From Lachnospiraceae bacterium (GTDB taxonomy: Bacteria; Bacillota; Clostridia; Lachnospirales; Lachnospiraceae), in NCBI GenBank assembly GCA_024697595.1, contig JAILFK010000043.1, forward strand, positions 40,579 to 104,578: DNA of 64,000 nucleotides, given 5' to 3'. The notes beneath the pieces are model-generated. The model worked only from the letters and a program-made list of their open reading frames with translations. It made no database searches and was not told the DNA's origin. The position numbers and the translations under genes were made by a program. This document shows positions 18,662-27,563 of this stretch, one piece after another (position 1 is the stretch's first letter; each line of letters opens with the position of its first letter).

Positions 18662-19411
18662 TTACATACCCATGCCGCCGTCAACGCCTAATACCTGTCC
18701 TGTGATATAACCGCTTCTCTCATCAGCTAAAAATAGTACTGCATTGGCGATATCCTCTGGTGTTCCCATTCTCTTTGCAGGAATGGAAGCGTTGATTTGT
18801 TCCTTCACCTTATCGCTCAAGACTTCAGTCATCTCTGTGGCAATCATTCCTGGAGCAATTGCATTGGCTGTGACATTTCTCGAAGCCAACTCCTTGGCCA
18901 CACTCTTGGTCAAACCGATAATTCCAGCTTTACTTGCGGAATAGTTAACCTGACCAGCGTTGCCGTGTACTCCCACAACACTTGAGATGTTGATGATTCT
19001 ACCAAACTTCTGTCGCATCATAGGTTTTGTCACCTTCTGACATAACAAATATGTTCCCTTTAAATTTGCTGCTATAACCTGATCGAAATCTTCCTCAGAC
19101 ATCTTTAACAACAAATTATCTCTAGTAATTCCAGCATTATTTACCAGCACTTCAACTTTTCCTGTAAAGGACATTGCAGTCTCAATCAATTTGTCAGCTA
19201 TCTCTGAAAGAGATACATCTCCCTTTACAAGGGCGATTTCTCCAAGCTTGCCCTTTTCCTCGCAAAGCTTTTTGGTCTCAGTGGCTGCAGCTTCATTTCC
19301 AGCAAATCCTATAACTACATTGTAGCCAGCTTCGTAAAATGCCACTGCAATGGCTCTACCGATTCCACGTCCAGCACCAGTAATAAGGGCTGTCTTTCTA
19401 GTATTTTCCAT
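18662..19411 (-). CDS. fabG: 3-oxoacyl-ACP reductase
   Basis: A 249-residue short-chain dehydrogenase that reduces 3-oxoacyl-ACP with NADPH. It has the cofactor motif TGAGRGIGRA, NNAGITRDN, the catalytic Ser in NISSVVG and the YSASKAG Tyr/Lys pair. Its place between fabD and fabF fixes the assignment to fatty acid synthesis. Confidence 0.95.
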   Translation of the reverse strand: MENTRKTALITGAGRGIGRAIAVAFYEAGYNVVIGFAGNEAAATETKKLCEEKGKLGEIALVKGDVSLSEIADKLIETAMSFTGKVEVLVNNAGITRDNLLLKMSEEDFDQVIAANLKGTYLLCQKVTKPMMRQKFGRIINISSVVGVHGNAGQVNYSASKAGIIGLTKSVAKELASRNVTANAIAPGMIATEMTEVLSDKVKEQINASIPAKRMGTPEDIANAVLFLADERSGYITGQVLGVDGGMGM

Positions 19412-19486
19412 AATTTAATCCTTTATAATAAAAATCACAGTTTACAGATTATCTTATACTTCCCTCAAAAAATCTCTCGACTCAAT

Positions 19487-20425
19487 TTATTTATCGCTCT
19501 CAATAAAAGCCTTGATATCTTCAGATGTCTCTAAAACTGTACAGTTGATATCAGCGATATCCTTGGCCTTAGCACAACGTTTTACAAAACCAGTCAATGC
19601 TTTTCCAGGACCAATCTCCACGAAGTTTCTGACTCCAGCATCCAACATATAATTGATGGAATCTGTCATCTGTACACCATTTTGCACCTGCATCTCAAGA
19701 AGCTTTTGAATTGTCTCATCAGCAGTTTTTTCTCTACCAACCACGTTGTAAACAACTGGAATCTGTGGCTGATTAAACTCAACTGTCTCAAAATATTTAG
19801 CCAAGTCATCGCCTGCTGCCTTCATAAATGCTGTGTGAAATGGTCCACTTACATTAAGTGGCATACATCTCTTGGCTCCGGCTTCCTTGGCCAGTGCTGC
19901 TGCCGCGTCAACGGCTGGCTTCTCACCACCAATTACAATCTGCCCTGGGCAGTTATCATTACATATCGATACAACACCTGCATCTGCTGCTTTTTCAACA
20001 CAAACCGCCAAATCTTCTTTGGACATACCAATAATTGCAGTCATTGCTGCCTCGACACCCTCAGCAGCCTTGGTCATCGCCTCTCCTCTAAATGCCACCA
20101 TCTTGATAGCCTCAGAAGCATCCCATACGCCGGCAGCCTCTAAAGCTGAGTACTCTCCAAGGGAAAGTCCTGCAACCATATCTGGCTTAAATCCATTGTT
20201 CTTTAAAATATTAGTCACACCACAGGCAAATGCCACCATACAAGGCTGGGTGTATTTTGTTAAATTTAATTTTTCTTCAGGATCTTCAAAACACATTTCC
20301 TTCAAATCGAAATCAAGGCTAGCATTGTCATACACTTCCTTGAACTCCTTGAAGTCATTGTATAAATCAGCTCCCATTCCCTTATGCTGGCTTCCCTGGC
20401 CCGCATATAAAAATGCTGTTTTCAT
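19487..20425 (-). CDS. fabD: Malonyl-CoA:ACP transacylase
   Basis: FabD moves malonyl from CoA to acyl carrier protein. The 312 residues contain the oxyanion GQGSQ motif, the nucleophile Ser in GLSLGEYSAL and the His of the dyad in GPFHTAFM. The start codon overlaps the fabK stop (TAATG), so the pair is probably translationally coupled. Confidence 0.95.
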   Translation of the reverse strand: MKTAFLYAGQGSQHKGMGADLYNDFKEFKEVYDNASLDFDLKEMCFEDPEEKLNLTKYTQPCMVAFACGVTNILKNNGFKPDMVAGLSLGEYSALEAAGVWDASEAIKMVAFRGEAMTKAAEGVEAAMTAIIGMSKEDLAVCVEKAADAGVVSICNDNCPGQIVIGGEKPAVDAAAALAKEAGAKRCMPLNVSGPFHTAFMKAAGDDLAKYFETVEFNQPQIPVVYNVVGREKTADETIQKLLEMQVQNGVQMTDSINYMLDAGVRNFVEIGPGKALTGFVKRCAKAKDIADINCTVLETSEDIKAFIESDK

Positions 20426-21321
20426 TACTTCATTAGCTCCTCAAAAATCTCTCTAACTGGTCTAATCTCTTTCACCTGTCCGCAGGTCTGACCTGCCATT
20501 AGGCTTCCTCTTTCTGTGTCTCCATCAAAGACAGCTTTTCTCAAGCTTCCCAAAGTATATTTCTCAAGTTCCTCAACAGATGCTCCTGCCTTCTCCTGTC
20601 TGATATATTCCTTGGTCATTTTATTTTTCAAAATTCTAACCGGTGTTCCACCGATTCTTCCTGTTACAACCGCATCTGTTCCCTTGGCCTTAATAACCGC
20701 CTGCTTGTAGTTATCGTGAATAGGGCACTCCTCGCTGGCAAGAAGACATGTTCCCACCTGGATTCCGCAGGCACCAAGGGCAAATGCTGCCTTGACCTGT
20801 CTTGAATCTGCAATTCCTCCAGCTGCAATAACTGGAATTGAAACTGTATCAACTGTCTGAGGAACAAGTGTCATGGTACTCATCTCACCGATATGTCCAC
20901 CACTCTCACTTCCCTCGGCGATTATTGCATCAGCGCCAGCTCGCTCTAAAAGCTTAGCCAAAATTGGTGCCGCAACAACAGGGATAACTGTTATTCCAGC
21001 CTCTTTCCACTTCTGCATATATTTTCCAGGATTTCCAGCACCAGTAGTAACAACCTTTACGCCTTCCTCTACAACAATATCTGCAAACTCATCCGCATCT
21101 GGATGCATAAGCATAATATTTACACCAAAAGGCTTATCAGTCTTTGATTTACAAATACGAATTTCCTCTCTTAGCATCTGAGGATTCATTCCTCCTACGC
21201 CGATCAATCCAAGTGCACCAGCATTGGAACAAGCTGCCGCAAATGAGCCTGTGGCAATATTTGCCATACCACCTTGAATAATTGGAAATTCAGTTCCTAG
21301 TATTTCATCCAATCGTTTCAT
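20425..21321 (-). CDS. fabK: Enoyl-ACP reductase II (FMN-dependent)
   Basis: FabK reduces enoyl-ACP in the last elongation step. The 298-residue protein belongs to the nitronate monooxygenase-like TIM-barrel family, with IIQGGMANIA at the start, GSESGGHIG and the FMN-phosphate region AAGGIADSRQ. FabK is the triclosan-insensitive alternative to FabI. I chose ATG 21321: GGAG precedes it and its ATG overlaps the TGA stop of fabH. A longer frame to 21357 would start inside fabH without a ribosome site. Confidence 0.93.
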   Translation of the reverse strand: MKRLDEILGTEFPIIQGGMANIATGSFAAACSNAGALGLIGVGGMNPQMLREEIRICKSKTDKPFGVNIMLMHPDADEFADIVVEEGVKVVTTGAGNPGKYMQKWKEAGITVIPVVAAPILAKLLERAGADAIIAEGSESGGHIGEMSTMTLVPQTVDTVSIPVIAAGGIADSRQVKAAFALGACGIQVGTCLLASEECPIHDNYKQAVIKAKGTDAVVTGRIGGTPVRILKNKMTKEYIRQEKAGASVEELEKYTLGSLRKAVFDGDTERGSLMAGQTCGQVKEIRPVREIFEELMK

Positions 21322-22268
21322 TTCTTTTCTCCAATTCTTATCAAAACACCTGCCCAAGTCAGTCCGCCTCCAAATCCAACTAACATTAGAGTGTCGCCGA
21401 CTTTTGCAAGACCATTTTTACAAACCTCATCTAAGGCCATTGGCACAGATGCAGCACTGGTATTTCCAAAACGATCCATATTCTTATAAAATTTTTCTGA
21501 ATCTGCATGCATCTTTCTCACGCAGTGATCTATAATTCTCGAATTGGCCTGATGGCAAACCACCATATCCACATCATCGAGAGTTATCTCAGCTTTGTCC
21601 TCCAAAGTTGTTACACATTTTGGAATGGCTTCCACTGCAAATTTAAATACAGCTTTTCCATCCATTTTGATAGTGCTTCGAACCTCTCCAGGACCTTCCA
21701 CTGCTATCTCATAACCACCTCTGGCTCCAAGAACTGACTCATATACTCCTGAATCTGTAGTCTGTATAATAGCAGCTCCTGCTCCGTCTCCAAAGAGAAC
21801 ACAGGTGTTTCTGTCTTCCATATCCAACAATCTTGATAAATGCTCACATCCTATGACAAGTCCAATATGACCGTCTGTAGAATTCAATAAGCCTCTAGCT
21901 ACTTCCAATCCATAAATGAATCCACTACAAGCCGCATTTACATCTAAAACAGGGATATCTTCTCTAAATCCCAACTCCCTTTGTACAAGGCAAGCCAGGG
22001 CAGGAACAACATATTCACCAGACAATGTTCCACACACAACGCAATCGATTTCCTCAGGTTTTACTCCTGCTGAAGCAATGGCATTTTTTGCCGCTTCGAT
22101 TGCTAAACTAGTGGCATCCTCATCCTCGCCGCAGAAGCGACGTGTCTTGATGCCGGTTCTTGATGTGATCCATTCATCACTGGTCTCAACAATATTTGCC
22201 AAATCATCATTGGTAATCTGGCGCTTTGCCTCTGCCATTCCTGTTCCGATGATTTCAATATTTTTCAT
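21318..22268 (-). CDS. fabH: 3-oxoacyl-ACP synthase III
   Basis: FabH starts fatty acid synthesis by condensing acyl-CoA with malonyl-ACP. The 316-residue protein has its Cys-His-Asn triad in NAACSGFIYGL, CHQANSRII and GNTSAASVP. The C-terminal GFGGGLTWAG glycine loop is intact. It sits 4 bases after accA; its own ribosome site is weak. Confidence 0.95.
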   Translation of the reverse strand: MKNIEIIGTGMAEAKRQITNDDLANIVETSDEWITSRTGIKTRRFCGEDEDATSLAIEAAKNAIASAGVKPEEIDCVVCGTLSGEYVVPALACLVQRELGFREDIPVLDVNAACSGFIYGLEVARGLLNSTDGHIGLVIGCEHLSRLLDMEDRNTCVLFGDGAGAAIIQTTDSGVYESVLGARGGYEIAVEGPGEVRSTIKMDGKAVFKFAVEAIPKCVTTLEDKAEITLDDVDMVVCHQANSRIIDHCVRKMHADSEKFYKNMDRFGNTSAASVPMALDEVCKNGLAKVGDTLMLVGFGGGLTWAGVLIRIGEKK

Positions 22269-22272
22269 TATG

Positions 22273-23277
22273 TTAACCGATCTTTCTATATTTCATCTGT
22301 CTATCACTCTTAACGTCATTTGGTGAAAGCTTCATAAGCTCCTGTAAATGCTTCCAAAGAACAGCGTCAAGATTTCTCATAACCTCGTCATAATTTCTCT
22401 GGGCGCCACCAAGAGGTTCCTTGATAACTTCATCGCATACCTTGGCTTCTTTCAAATCAGCTGCAGTAAGCTTCATTATCTCGCAGGCTTCCTTCTTACG
22501 ATTTGCATCCTTCCAAAGGATACTTGCAAATCCTTCTGGGCTAAGAATAGAATATACAGCATTTTCAAGCATCAAAATTCTATTTGCAACACCGATGGCC
22601 AAAGCACCACCTGAGTTTCCCTCTCCAGTTACCACTGAGATAACAGGTACATGGAACTGACTCATCTTGGCAAGGTTTGTAGCAATAGCTTCACCCTGAC
22701 CATGTTCCTCAGCCTCCATACCAGGATATGCTCCTGGAGTATCAATAAAAGTGATAATAGGGCGTTTAAACTTCTCTGCCTGATTCATCAATCTAAGAGC
22801 TTTTCTATATCCTTCTGGACATGGCATACCGAAGTTATACTTCATGTTATCCTCCATGGTATGACCCTTGCGATGACCTAAAACTGTAACTGGTATTCCG
22901 TGGAATCTTGCAATTCCACCGTAGATACTTTGATCTTCATCATATAAATGGTCACCTTTTTGCTCAAAGAAATCAGTAAATATTCCATCAATAAAATCAT
23001 CAACATGAGGTCTTTGACTATGTCTAGCCAAGAACACTCTATCCTCAGGTGTCAATGTCTGACATTCTGATAGGAAATATTCTCTCATGGATTTTAACTT
23101 GATAATCTCCTTATCATGCTCCTCCAATGAGATTCGCTCCTCAAAAGTATCTTCCATAACTTCCTCGGAATATTCTACAACTTCCACCAAATCCTGAGTT
23201 ACTTCTGTGGCTCTACCTTCAACCTCTTCAATTTGGGCATCAAGCTCTTCCACTTTTTCCAAAATTTTATCTATCAT
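22273..23277 (-). CDS. accA: Acetyl-CoA carboxylase carboxyltransferase alpha subunit
   Basis: AccA with AccD transfers the carboxyl group from carboxybiotin to acetyl-CoA, giving malonyl-CoA. The 334 residues include GHRKGH, TFIDTPGAYPG and GEGNSGGALAIG, all typical. The first 70 residues form an acidic, probably helical extension. GAGG precedes the ATG. Confidence 0.95.
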   Translation of the reverse strand: MIDKILEKVEELDAQIEEVEGRATEVTQDLVEVVEYSEEVMEDTFEERISLEEHDKEIIKLKSMREYFLSECQTLTPEDRVFLARHSQRPHVDDFIDGIFTDFFEQKGDHLYDEDQSIYGGIARFHGIPVTVLGHRKGHTMEDNMKYNFGMPCPEGYRKALRLMNQAEKFKRPIITFIDTPGAYPGMEAEEHGQGEAIATNLAKMSQFHVPVISVVTGEGNSGGALAIGVANRILMLENAVYSILSPEGFASILWKDANRKKEACEIMKLTAADLKEAKVCDEVIKEPLGGAQRNYDEVMRNLDAVLWKHLQELMKLSPNDVKSDRQMKYRKIG

Positions 23278-23316
23278 TTTTCTACCTCAAACAAATCTCA
23301 TAATATGATTTTTGTT

Positions 23317-24171
23317 TTATTTCTTTTCATGCAATTCCAATAGCTGAATTATTGTCTGTCTCATCTCGTTTCTTGGCACAATCTTGTCAACAAATCCATG
23401 AGCCTCTAGGTACTCACTCTTTTGGAATCCCTTTGGCAATTTCTTGTGAATTGTCTGCTCAATTACTCGAGGTCCCGCGAAACCAATCAAGGCTCCAGGC
23501 TCTGCCAATGTAATATCACCCAATGTGGCAAAACTTGCTGTAACACCACCTGTTGTTGGATGAGTGAGATAACTGATATAAAGTCCGCCTGATGCATTGA
23601 ACTCCTCAACAGCTGCTGAAGTCTTTGCCATCTGCATCAAACTATATATACCCTCCTGCATTCTAGCTCCACCGCTGGCAGAGAAAATAATGAGAGGTGT
23701 CTTTTTCTTCGTTGCGTATTCAATGGCCTTGGTAACCTTTTCTCCAACAACGGAACTCATGCTACCCATAAAAAATCTGCTATCTAAAACGATAACAGTA
23801 GCCTTGTGTCCACCGATTCTACCAACTGCAGCAACTGCAGCTTCCTCCAACCCAGTGGCTTCCTTTTGTTTCGCAACCTTTTGTGCATATTCTGGGAAAT
23901 TCATCGGATCTGATGCTTTCATATCCGCATATAACTCTTTATATTGTCCAGGATCAAAGATAAGTGACATTCTATAATGTGCACTTATACTTTGATACTT
24001 TCCACATATGGGACATACATAATAGTTTTCTTTCCACAATCTTTTCATGGAGCGTCTCTGACACTTTTTACATGTGACAAATAGTGTCTCTCCATCTTTT
24101 TGATCTACTTCTTCACTAATTTCACGTTTTTTTGAAAAAGAAAAAGAAGCTGTTTTCAATATTGATCCCAT
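23317..24171 (-). CDS. accD: Acetyl-CoA carboxylase carboxyltransferase beta subunit
   Basis: The 284-residue partner of AccA. The N-terminal zinc finger has its four cysteines in TCKKCQ and VCPICGK (about 33-55). The crotonase-fold core includes SASGGARMQEG and ITLAEPGALIGFAGPR. AGGAG lies before the ATG. The biotin carrier (accB) and biotin carboxylase (accC) needed for the complete enzyme are not in this operon. Confidence 0.95.
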   Translation of the reverse strand: MGSILKTASFSFSKKREISEEVDQKDGETLFVTCKKCQRRSMKRLWKENYYVCPICGKYQSISAHYRMSLIFDPGQYKELYADMKASDPMNFPEYAQKVAKQKEATGLEEAAVAAVGRIGGHKATVIVLDSRFFMGSMSSVVGEKVTKAIEYATKKKTPLIIFSASGGARMQEGIYSLMQMAKTSAAVEEFNASGGLYISYLTHPTTGGVTASFATLGDITLAEPGALIGFAGPRVIEQTIHKKLPKGFQKSEYLEAHGFVDKIVPRNEMRQTIIQLLELHEKK

Positions 24172-24183
24172 AGGTCACTCCTA

Positions 24184-24411
24184 TTATTTATTAGCCTCAA
24201 TAGCATCCATTACATCCTGAACTGTATGTAAATCTACAATTGATTCCTCAGGAATTGTGATACCAGTCTTCTCTTCAATCTCCATATGTAACTCTGTAAT
24301 TGAAAGTGAGTCAGCATCAAGATCCTCGATCAAGTTAGCCTCTGGCTTTACATCATCAGCCTCTACCCCAAGAATTTCTACAATAATCTCTTTTAATTCA
24401 TCAAATGTCAT
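24184..24411 (-). CDS. acpP: Acyl carrier protein
   Basis: The 75-residue acidic protein carries the growing acyl chain on phosphopantetheine. The attachment Ser is in DADSLSITEL (about residue 35). AGGAGG stands 8 bases before ATG 24411; an upstream in-frame ATG at 24441 would put this ribosome site inside the gene. It is the first gene of the operon. Confidence 0.95.
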   Translation of the reverse strand: MTFDELKEIIVEILGVEADDVKPEANLIEDLDADSLSITELHMEIEEKTGITIPEESIVDLHTVQDVMDAIEANK

Positions 24412-24461
24412 TTTAGTTGCCTCCTTTTTATCTAAAAACATTTTAACTAAATACTGTTGAA

Positions 24462-24490
24462 ATATTATTACAAAAAAAAATATATGTCAA
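24462..24490 (-). promoter_or_regulatory. Promoter of the fatty acid synthesis operon
   Basis: The minus strand has TTGACA (24485-24490), a 17-base T-rich spacer and TAATAT (24462-24467), placing the transcript start about 45 bases before the acpP ATG. A near-consensus promoter fits a core operon. Confidence 0.8.
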
Positions 24491-24551
24491 CTCTTTTTAT
24501 TTTCTCACTAATTAATTTAAGATTTCACACCTTATTTTATCCATTTATTCT

Positions 24552-24746
24552 GTGATTGTATTTGCCATATTGACTGCTATGATAACTGATTTATTCATTG
24601 AATATATGAAACAAAAATCCGGCGATGACACCAGAGATCTGCTAAAAGAACTTGAAAATGTTGCTGAGATGTCCCAGGAAGAACGCGCTGCACTCCAAGC
24701 AAGAGCCAGAGAATTTTTGCAGCACGCCAAGGACACAGATAAATAA
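24552..24746 (+). CDS. Possible small membrane protein, unrecognised
   Basis: A 64-codon frame from GTG 24552 encodes a short hydrophobic segment, then a charged helical tail rich in Glu, Arg and Ala (SQEERAALQARAREFLQ). The tail's composition looks like real coding sequence. There is no ribosome site at this start, and the hydrophobic frame continues upstream without an ATG to a stop at 24513. It could be a small single-pass protein with an unusual start or the 3' remnant of a lost gene. It ends 3 bases from the convergent SDR gene. Confidence 0.35.
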   Translation: MIVFAILTAMITDLFIEYMKQKSGDDTRDLLKELENVAEMSQEERAALQARAREFLQHAKDTDK

Positions 24747-24749
24747 TTT

Positions 24750-25634
24750 TTAAATCTGTTTCTTAAACATATTTTGCATAAATTTTGTGTTATATAATTT
24801 CATTGCTGCTGGTACATCTAGCTGATTCTTTGCAAATCCTAAGGTCTTCTCGCCATTGTGTCCCATGTCCACAATAAAGAGTTCGCCTGATACAAATCTT
24901 GCCATATTGGAATTCATAAATACGATTGGCTCTGCCATCTCCTCGCTTGTAGCCAATCTTCCAATAGCACCATTTTCCTTCATAAGCTTCTCGCTTCCTC
25001 CGGCCATCTTCTCAAACTCAGCCTTCATTCCCGTATCTGTAGATCCAGGCAATACAGCATTTACTCTAATACCTCTCTTACCGTATTCCACAGCTTTTAA
25101 AGTTGTATAGTAATTCATAGCTCTCTTGGACAAAGTGTATGCCATGATTCCAACGCCATCCTTTGGAGCAACCTTTTTCATAAATGCTTCCATCTCTTCC
25201 CAAGTGTTGCAATCCATAATCTTTTTGTATTCCTTCTGCCATTTCTCCCACATAAGTCCACCACATGATGTGACATAGCAAATGCTATCACCTGCTTCCA
25301 TTCGCTTATCCAAATAGCAATCTGTAATATATTTATTGGCAATAAAGTTTACTGTAAATGTAACCCAGTAACTTGTCTTGGCACCGGATAAACCAGCAAC
25401 ACCAAAGAAACAGTTGATCCTCTCTGGCAATTTCTCAAAGGCCGCATCAATACTACTCTTATCCGATAAATCTGTCTGGATAAATGTAATATTTTCATTG
25501 TCACTTGGATTTCTATCAAGACCATAAACCTTGGCTCCCAAGTCCACCAACATTTCACATACTGCCTTGCCCATTCCTGAGCTAGCACCTGTAACTACGC
25601 AATTTTTTCCTTCATATCCAAAGTATTCCTTCAT
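24750..25634 (-). CDS. Short-chain dehydrogenase/reductase
   Basis: A 294-residue NAD(P)-dependent oxidoreductase of the SDR family, with the cofactor motif TGASSGMGKA (about 16-25), TSCGG around the catalytic Ser and YTLSKRAMNYY with the Tyr/Lys pair. About 30 extra residues lie between the Ser and Tyr motifs, an arrangement seen in some hydroxysteroid dehydrogenase-like SDRs. The substrate is unknown. It is divergently transcribed from a TetR regulator, which probably controls it. Confidence 0.82.
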   Translation of the reverse strand: MKEYFGYEGKNCVVTGASSGMGKAVCEMLVDLGAKVYGLDRNPSDNENITFIQTDLSDKSSIDAAFEKLPERINCFFGVAGLSGAKTSYWVTFTVNFIANKYITDCYLDKRMEAGDSICYVTSCGGLMWEKWQKEYKKIMDCNTWEEMEAFMKKVAPKDGVGIMAYTLSKRAMNYYTTLKAVEYGKRGIRVNAVLPGSTDTGMKAEFEKMAGGSEKLMKENGAIGRLATSEEMAEPIVFMNSNMARFVSGELFIVDMGHNGEKTLGFAKNQLDVPAAMKLYNTKFMQNMFKKQI

Positions 25635-25665
25635 TTTACACCCTCACTTTTATATAATATACTTA

Positions 25666-25683
25666 ATGATACATTTGTCTCAT
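25666..25683. promoter_or_regulatory. Candidate TetR operator between SDR and tetR genes
   Basis: An imperfect 18-base inverted repeat of form ATGAnACAnnTGTnTCAT (14 of 18 positions symmetric) lies in the divergent promoter region. The stretch TACTTAATGAnACA occurs at 25660 and again at 25712 in direct orientation, so a second half-site sits near the tetR start. Confidence 0.5.
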
Positions 25684-25744
25684 ATATCTTTTCACATTTC
25701 AAGAGAGTATGTACTTAATGAAACAAAAATAGGGAGATTGGCTC

Positions 25745-26266
25745 ATGAGAAAACATTTTACAAAGGAATATATTACCGAAGCGCTTTTTCGTTTATTAAA
25801 AGAAAAAAATATAGAAAAAATATCTATATCGGAATTGGTGACAACGGCCGGAGTATCGAGAGCTTCATTTTACAGAAATTATCTGGATATTAATTCTGTG
25901 GTAGATGAATATTTAGCTAGCCTCTTTGGAAATATTTCTGAAAAATATCCTGTCACCACAACTAATATGCGAGAAAATATGTCACTATTTTATAAAGAAT
26001 TATTAAAAAACAAAAAGGAATTATCTCTACTTGAAAAAAATAATCTACTAGATGGTTTAAATAAATATATGTATGAAAGTGTGTTATCACAAATCGAGGA
26101 ACTGGGTGTGTTTAACAACAAATATCAACCGCATTTTTTCTGTGGTGCAACTGTGGGGGTTATCAGAGCCTGGATCAGTTATGGATTTAAAGAATCTCCA
26201 GAAGAAATGAGTAAACTTTTTATGGGCTCTTTAATAGGATATATGGATTTGTCTAAGGTAAAATAA
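25745..26266 (+). CDS. TetR-family transcriptional regulator
   Basis: The 173-residue protein starts with a TetR helix-turn-helix (KISISELVTTAGVSRASFY, about 27-45). A helical C-terminal ligand domain without recognisable ligand signature follows. GGGAG precedes the ATG. Divergence from the SDR gene suggests control of that gene and of itself. Its 3' end overlaps the convergent XRE gene by 14 bases. Confidence 0.85.
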   Translation: MRKHFTKEYITEALFRLLKEKNIEKISISELVTTAGVSRASFYRNYLDINSVVDEYLASLFGNISEKYPVTTTNMRENMSLFYKELLKNKKELSLLEKNNLLDGLNKYMYESVLSQIEELGVFNNKYQPHFFCGATVGVIRAWISYGFKESPEEMSKLFMGSLIGYMDLSKVK

Positions 26267-26534
26267 ATTTCTCTATAAAAAACGGAAGAGAGGGATCTTC
26301 GTCCCTCTCTCTATCTCCAATCAATATGTCATCTATTGATGTATCAAACAACTGACTCAACGCGTACAAGTTATCGACGGTTGGCAGGCTATCACCTCTT
26401 TGCCATTTGTATACGGCTTGCTCGGATTCAAAACCCATGTACCTTGCCACTTCTTCCACCGTTAAATTGTGTGCTTTTCGAAGCGCCTTAATTCTTGCTC
26501 CGGTTGCCTTGGTGTCCAATACTGGATATTCCAT
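26253..26534 (-). CDS. XRE-family helix-turn-helix regulator
   Basis: A 93-residue protein with a Cro/C1-type DNA-binding domain covering about residues 10-68 (GARIKALRKAHNLTVEEVA, QAVYKWQRGDSLPTVDNL). A short tail follows. AGGAGG lies 9 bases before ATG 26534, favoured over the ATG at 26561. The target is unknown; it has no partner gene in the same direction. Confidence 0.85.
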   Translation of the reverse strand: MEYPVLDTKATGARIKALRKAHNLTVEEVARYMGFESEQAVYKWQRGDSLPTVDNLYALSQLFDTSIDDILIGDRERDEDPSLPFFIEKFILP

Positions 26535-26764
26535 ATGTGTGCCTCCTTTGTGTAAATGCAAATTTAAATTTACTTACTAATTACAACATCCTCTGCCACT
26601 GGCTATCAGACACCTCTGCCTTTCGGGGGATGCAAGGCTATATGTTTACAATACTATTATCGTCACCTAAAAACAAAACTTTAGCTTGTTTTGTAATTTT
26701 AGGGCGTCAGATTATAATATCACGAATATCCGTTGATGTAAAGTGTTTTTTTAAAATTTTTAAA
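26535..26764. other. Intergenic stretch with structured, unassigned sequence
   Basis: No gene is seen. The minus strand holds two copies of GGCAGAGG 23 bases apart, a GCCTT/AAGGC stem around a C-rich loop, and a CAAAAC/GTTTTG stem followed by TTTTT that could end the sodA transcript. This would place the structured part in the XRE leader. It matches no riboswitch class I know. Confidence 0.35.
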
Positions 26765-27379
26765 TTATTTTCTAGCTTCATAAAGGGCTGCAACTGCATC
26801 CCAATCAACTACATTGAAAAACTCTTTTACATAAGCAGCTCGTAGATTCTTATATTTAAGATAATAAGCATGCTCCCATACATCCAACGCAAAAATCGGT
26901 GTATTGCCAGTACCTAAACTGATAGGGTTATCTTGATTTCCGCTATTAGACAAAACTAAATCTCCACTTGGAGTAACAGACATCCAAGCCCATCCTGAGC
27001 CAAACTGTCCTGTGGCTAAAGCTGTTATTTTTTCCTTAAATTCCTCATAGCTACCAAATGTAGCATCCATCTTCTCCTTTAACGCACCTGTCGGTTCACC
27101 GCCACCATTTGGCGACATAATCTTGAAGTATAGATTATGATTATAATATCCCCCACCATTATTGCGAATTCCATTTCGCAATGTCTCATCAGAAATATCT
27201 GATAGATTTGCCAACAGCTTTGTTATCTCTACATCATCCACCCCAGCTTTTTCGGCTAGCGTATTTAATGTTGCCGTATATGTGGCATGATGCTTAGAAT
27301 GATGTGTCTCCATAGTTTCCGCATCAATCACCGGCTCAAGAGCATCATAGCTATAAGGCAATTTGTACTGTTCAAACAT
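26765..27379 (-). CDS. sodA: Superoxide dismutase, Fe/Mn type
   Basis: The 204-residue enzyme converts superoxide to oxygen and peroxide. Metal ligands are visible in the N-terminal HHSKHHATY region, and as the Asp and His of ALDVWEHAYYLKY. GSGWAWM is also family-typical. The choice between Fe and Mn cannot be made safely. GGAGG precedes ATG 27379; the frame reaches 27415 without support. A SOD in an otherwise anaerobe-like gene set points to some exposure to oxygen. Confidence 0.93.
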   Translation of the reverse strand: MFEQYKLPYSYDALEPVIDAETMETHHSKHHATYTATLNTLAEKAGVDDVEITKLLANLSDISDETLRNGIRNNGGGYYNHNLYFKIMSPNGGGEPTGALKEKMDATFGSYEEFKEKITALATGQFGSGWAWMSVTPSGDLVLSNSGNQDNPISLGTGNTPIFALDVWEHAYYLKYKNLRAAYVKEFFNVVDWDAVAALYEARK

Positions 27380-27502
27380 TTTTACTACCTCCATCTTCTT
27401 TATTATAATTATCAAATTTTTTGAAATTATGGTTTCATTATACTATTTTGTTATCATTATTCCCACAACAATAATTATAATAAGTTATCCGGCTATGCAT
27501 GT

Positions 27503-27537
27503 AAAAAACGGGAACCCCATGGCTAAGGTTCCCGTTA
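27503..27537 (-). terminator. Terminator of the ABC exporter operon
   Basis: AACGGGAACC and GGTTCCCGTT pair around a ten-base loop. On the minus strand they are followed by TTTTTT, 26 bases after the permease stop. Confidence 0.88.
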
Positions 27538-27563
27538 ATAATTATATCTGATTTAATTGTTTT

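Noticed and set aside
24545..24736. Minus-strand 63-codon frame opposite the small plus-strand frame
   Set aside because: Ser/Ala-rich composition typical of an antisense shadow, no ribosome site.
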